Shown here one piece after another: positions 6,119 through 7,086 of a DNA stretch of 7,086 nt (position 1 is its first letter; each line of letters starts with the position of its first letter). The position numbers and the translations under genes were made by a program. The stretch is from an uncultured Lachnospiraceae bacterium. Its GTDB lineage: Bacteria; Bacillota; Clostridia; Lachnospirales; Lachnospiraceae. The stretch is from NCBI GenBank assembly GCA_947628025.1, contig CANQYH010000164.1:1-7086 (forward strand), read 5' to 3'. The notes beneath the pieces are model-generated. The model did not search any database and had not been told where the DNA came from. It was given only the letters and a program-made list of their open reading frames with translations.

Positions 6119-6895
6119 TTATTTTACTGCGATCTTATTCGCCTTGCTCTTAGTATTCTGATCCAATACGTATCCCGTCGAAGCATAGCCGGGTACGCCG
6201 ATTTGATAGAGGATCTCCTCCGCCTGTTCCACAGGTATGTTCAGGGCTTCCAGATCGTCCTCTGTCATGCCTCCGAGGGCGTAGAAGATGCTGATATTTA
6301 TGATATCAAATGTACCCCAGGTCACATCTTTCTTTCCCGTTCTCCGCTGTTCTTGCTCGACCAGATCATACCAATGCTGCTTTGTTTCTGAAATATCACG
6401 CCTAATGCTATTTTCATCACTAAACATAATTCCCAGACGGTCTTCTATCATCTTCCTGGCATCATCCCATTTCATGCCGCTGTCACTAAAATAGACGCCA
6501 TCAAAAAAATCATAGCGCATCCCAAAAATATTCTCAAACATATTCTTCGAGTCGTCCCACACTTTTGCGCTCGAATCGCTCGCGGACGGCTGTACCTGGT
6601 ACAGCGGACGGGTCTGCACCACGCCGTTCACGGTCCACGCTCCGCTGGCGTTCACATCGGAGCCGTCGATGGTCGTACCGGTCACCAGATAGCCGTGGCC
6701 GTTGAAATAGAAGCATTCCGCGCTGCCGTCCCCGTCGCCGTCGATCCATTTCCAGCTGCTGACCGGATAGGTCCCGTCGTCATTCTGATACCAGAAGCCT
6801 GTGGCGTCGCTCTTCCAGGTCCCAGCCAGCGCGGTCGAGCTCATGACCAGGGCAGCCGCCGCGGCGATCATCGCCGCACATAATTGTTTCTTCAT
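6119..6895 (-). CDS. Secreted cell-wall-binding protein with an unrecognised C-terminal domain
   Basis: This 258-residue protein starts with a signal peptide (MKKQLCAAMIAAAAALVMSS, likely cleaved after TALA at 24). Residues 25-96 form an aromatic cell-wall-binding module (TWKSDATGFWYQNDDGTYP, a DGDGDG stretch at 52-57, ECFYFNGHGYLVTG) of the kind at the end of the downstream nucleotidase. After a Ser-rich linker (about 97-111), residues 112-258 form a domain I do not recognise. It has two WDD-starting copies exactly 30 residues apart (113 and 143) and an acidic, probably helical remainder (MTEDDLEALNIPVEQAEEILY). No catalytic motif or sortase signal is visible. A start 31 codons earlier (6988) is open but would place a basic stretch before the signal peptide; AGAGGA at 6901-6906, five bases before this ATG, supports 6895. 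GC content drops from about 62% to about 44% at the domain border. Confidence 0.88.
   Translation of the reverse strand: MKKQLCAAMIAAAAALVMSSTALAGTWKSDATGFWYQNDDGTYPVSSWKWIDGDGDGSAECFYFNGHGYLVTGTTIDGSDVNASGAWTVNGVVQTRPLYQVQPSASDSSAKVWDDSKNMFENIFGMRYDFFDGVYFSDSGMKWDDARKMIEDRLGIMFSDENSIRRDISETKQHWYDLVEQEQRRTGKKDVTWGTFDIINISIFYALGGMTEDDLEALNIPVEQAEEILYQIGVPGYASTGYVLDQNTKSKANKIAVK
6383..6562 (-). repeat. Internal 30-residue tandem repeat in the wall-binding protein
   Basis: Residues 112-141 and 142-171 align without gaps over the first 14 positions: xWDDSKNMFENIFG against xWDDARKMIEDRLG. Trp, Asp, Asp, Met, Glu and Gly are identical, and Lys/Arg, Asn/Asp and Phe/Leu are conservative changes. Similarity fades after that. 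It suggests an old duplication of a short helical unit. Confidence 0.5.
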
Positions 6896-6900
6896 ACGTT

Positions 6901-6906
6901 TCCTCT
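6901..6906 (-). promoter_or_regulatory. Ribosome binding site of the wall-binding protein gene
   Basis: AGAGGA on the minus strand is five bases before the ATG at 6893-6895. It decides for the start at the signal peptide over the longer open frame from 6988. Confidence 0.75.
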
Positions 6907-6976
6907 CTTTCCGCAGGTCTCTCCGCCTGCTGCTTTTTGTCACGGAGCGGTACGGCCGGCAGCGCAGAAACGCACG

Positions 6977-7014
6977 CTGCCCCCCCAAAAACGTTCCAGT
7001 CTTTGAGGGGGCAG
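6977..7014 (-). promoter_or_regulatory. Strong hairpin in the leader of the wall-binding protein gene
   Basis: CTGCCCCC (6977-6984) pairs with GGGGGCAG (7007-7014). After one C/A mismatch the stem continues with four pairs (6986-6989 with 7002-7005), leaving a 12-base loop. The hairpin lies 80-120 bases upstream of the ATG, inside the presumed leader. No U-run follows it, so it is not a clear terminator; it might be a processing, stability or regulatory element. Confidence 0.4.
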
Positions 7015-7040
7015 GTCGCCTGTCCTTGTTCTACGTGACT

Positions 7041-7069
7041 ATCTTATCATATCCGCCTGGTTCCCGCAA
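7041..7069 (-). promoter_or_regulatory. Possible promoter of the wall-binding protein gene
   Basis: On the minus strand, TTGCGG (7064-7069), 17 bases, TAAGAT (7041-7046), with TGA just upstream of the -10 hexamer giving an extended -10 (TGnTAAGAT). Neither hexamer is ideal. An overlapping TATGAT three bases upstream is an alternative -10 without a good -35. Transcripts would carry a leader of about 140 bases. Confidence 0.35.
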
Positions 7070-7086
7070 GCAGAAATTTCCGCTTG

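Noticed and set aside
5927..6391. A 154-codon plus-strand frame crossing the end of the wall-binding gene
   Set aside because: It is antisense to a well-supported gene over its second half, and no domain or start signal supports it.
6896..6988. A 31-codon N-terminal extension of the wall-binding protein
   Set aside because: It would put a basic stretch ahead of the signal peptide, it overlaps the leader hairpin, and it has no good ribosome binding site; the ATG at 6895 has one.

Overview
All four genes that can be supported lie on the minus strand. In transcription order they are a secreted cell-wall-binding protein (6119-6895), a secreted 5'-nucleotidase-family metallophosphatase with a C-terminal cell-wall-binding module (3351-5579), a complete ABC exporter half-transporter (876-2783), and the N-terminal part of a second ABC half-transporter that runs off the left edge (1-817).

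Organism: the window looks like a Gram-positive anaerobic Bacillota, most likely Clostridia of the Lachnospiraceae kind. The reasons are strong GGAGG-type ribosome binding sites, a sigma-A type promoter, Gram-positive signal peptides, and cell-wall-binding repeats of the 'W..D.tG.WY.nDDGTYP...W' type, which I associate with gut Lachnospiraceae. This placement is inference. Base composition is patchy: about 62-65% GC in sampled parts of the secreted-protein genes, about 33% in the spacer upstream of the ABC pair, and about 44% in the 3' half of the first secreted-protein gene. That suggests a mosaic segment.

Regions: 6896-7086 is a leader with a possible promoter and a strong hairpin. 6119-6895 encodes a 258-residue protein joining a wall-binding module to an unrecognised domain. 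5580-6118 has no convincing complete gene; it holds a very good promoter for the nucleotidase with Pho-box-like hexamers, an 11-bp inverted repeat, a small possible ORF and a degenerate two-copy repeat. 3301-3331 is a strong hairpin just past the nucleotidase stop. 2784-3300 is mostly AT-rich, with possible frameshifted coding debris and a perfect 14-bp palindrome just upstream of the ABC operon. 1-2783 is the tandem ABC pair.

How they fit together: the two secreted proteins share the same wall-anchoring module and probably both act at the cell surface, the nucleotidase perhaps scavenging phosphate or nucleosides. The ABC pair is arranged as a heterodimeric exporter; its substrate cannot be read from this window. 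I do not see a clearly new multi-gene system. The most unusual items are the chimeric wall-binding protein with an internal WDD repeat, the altered substrate-pocket motifs of the nucleotidase, and its Pho-box-like promoter.
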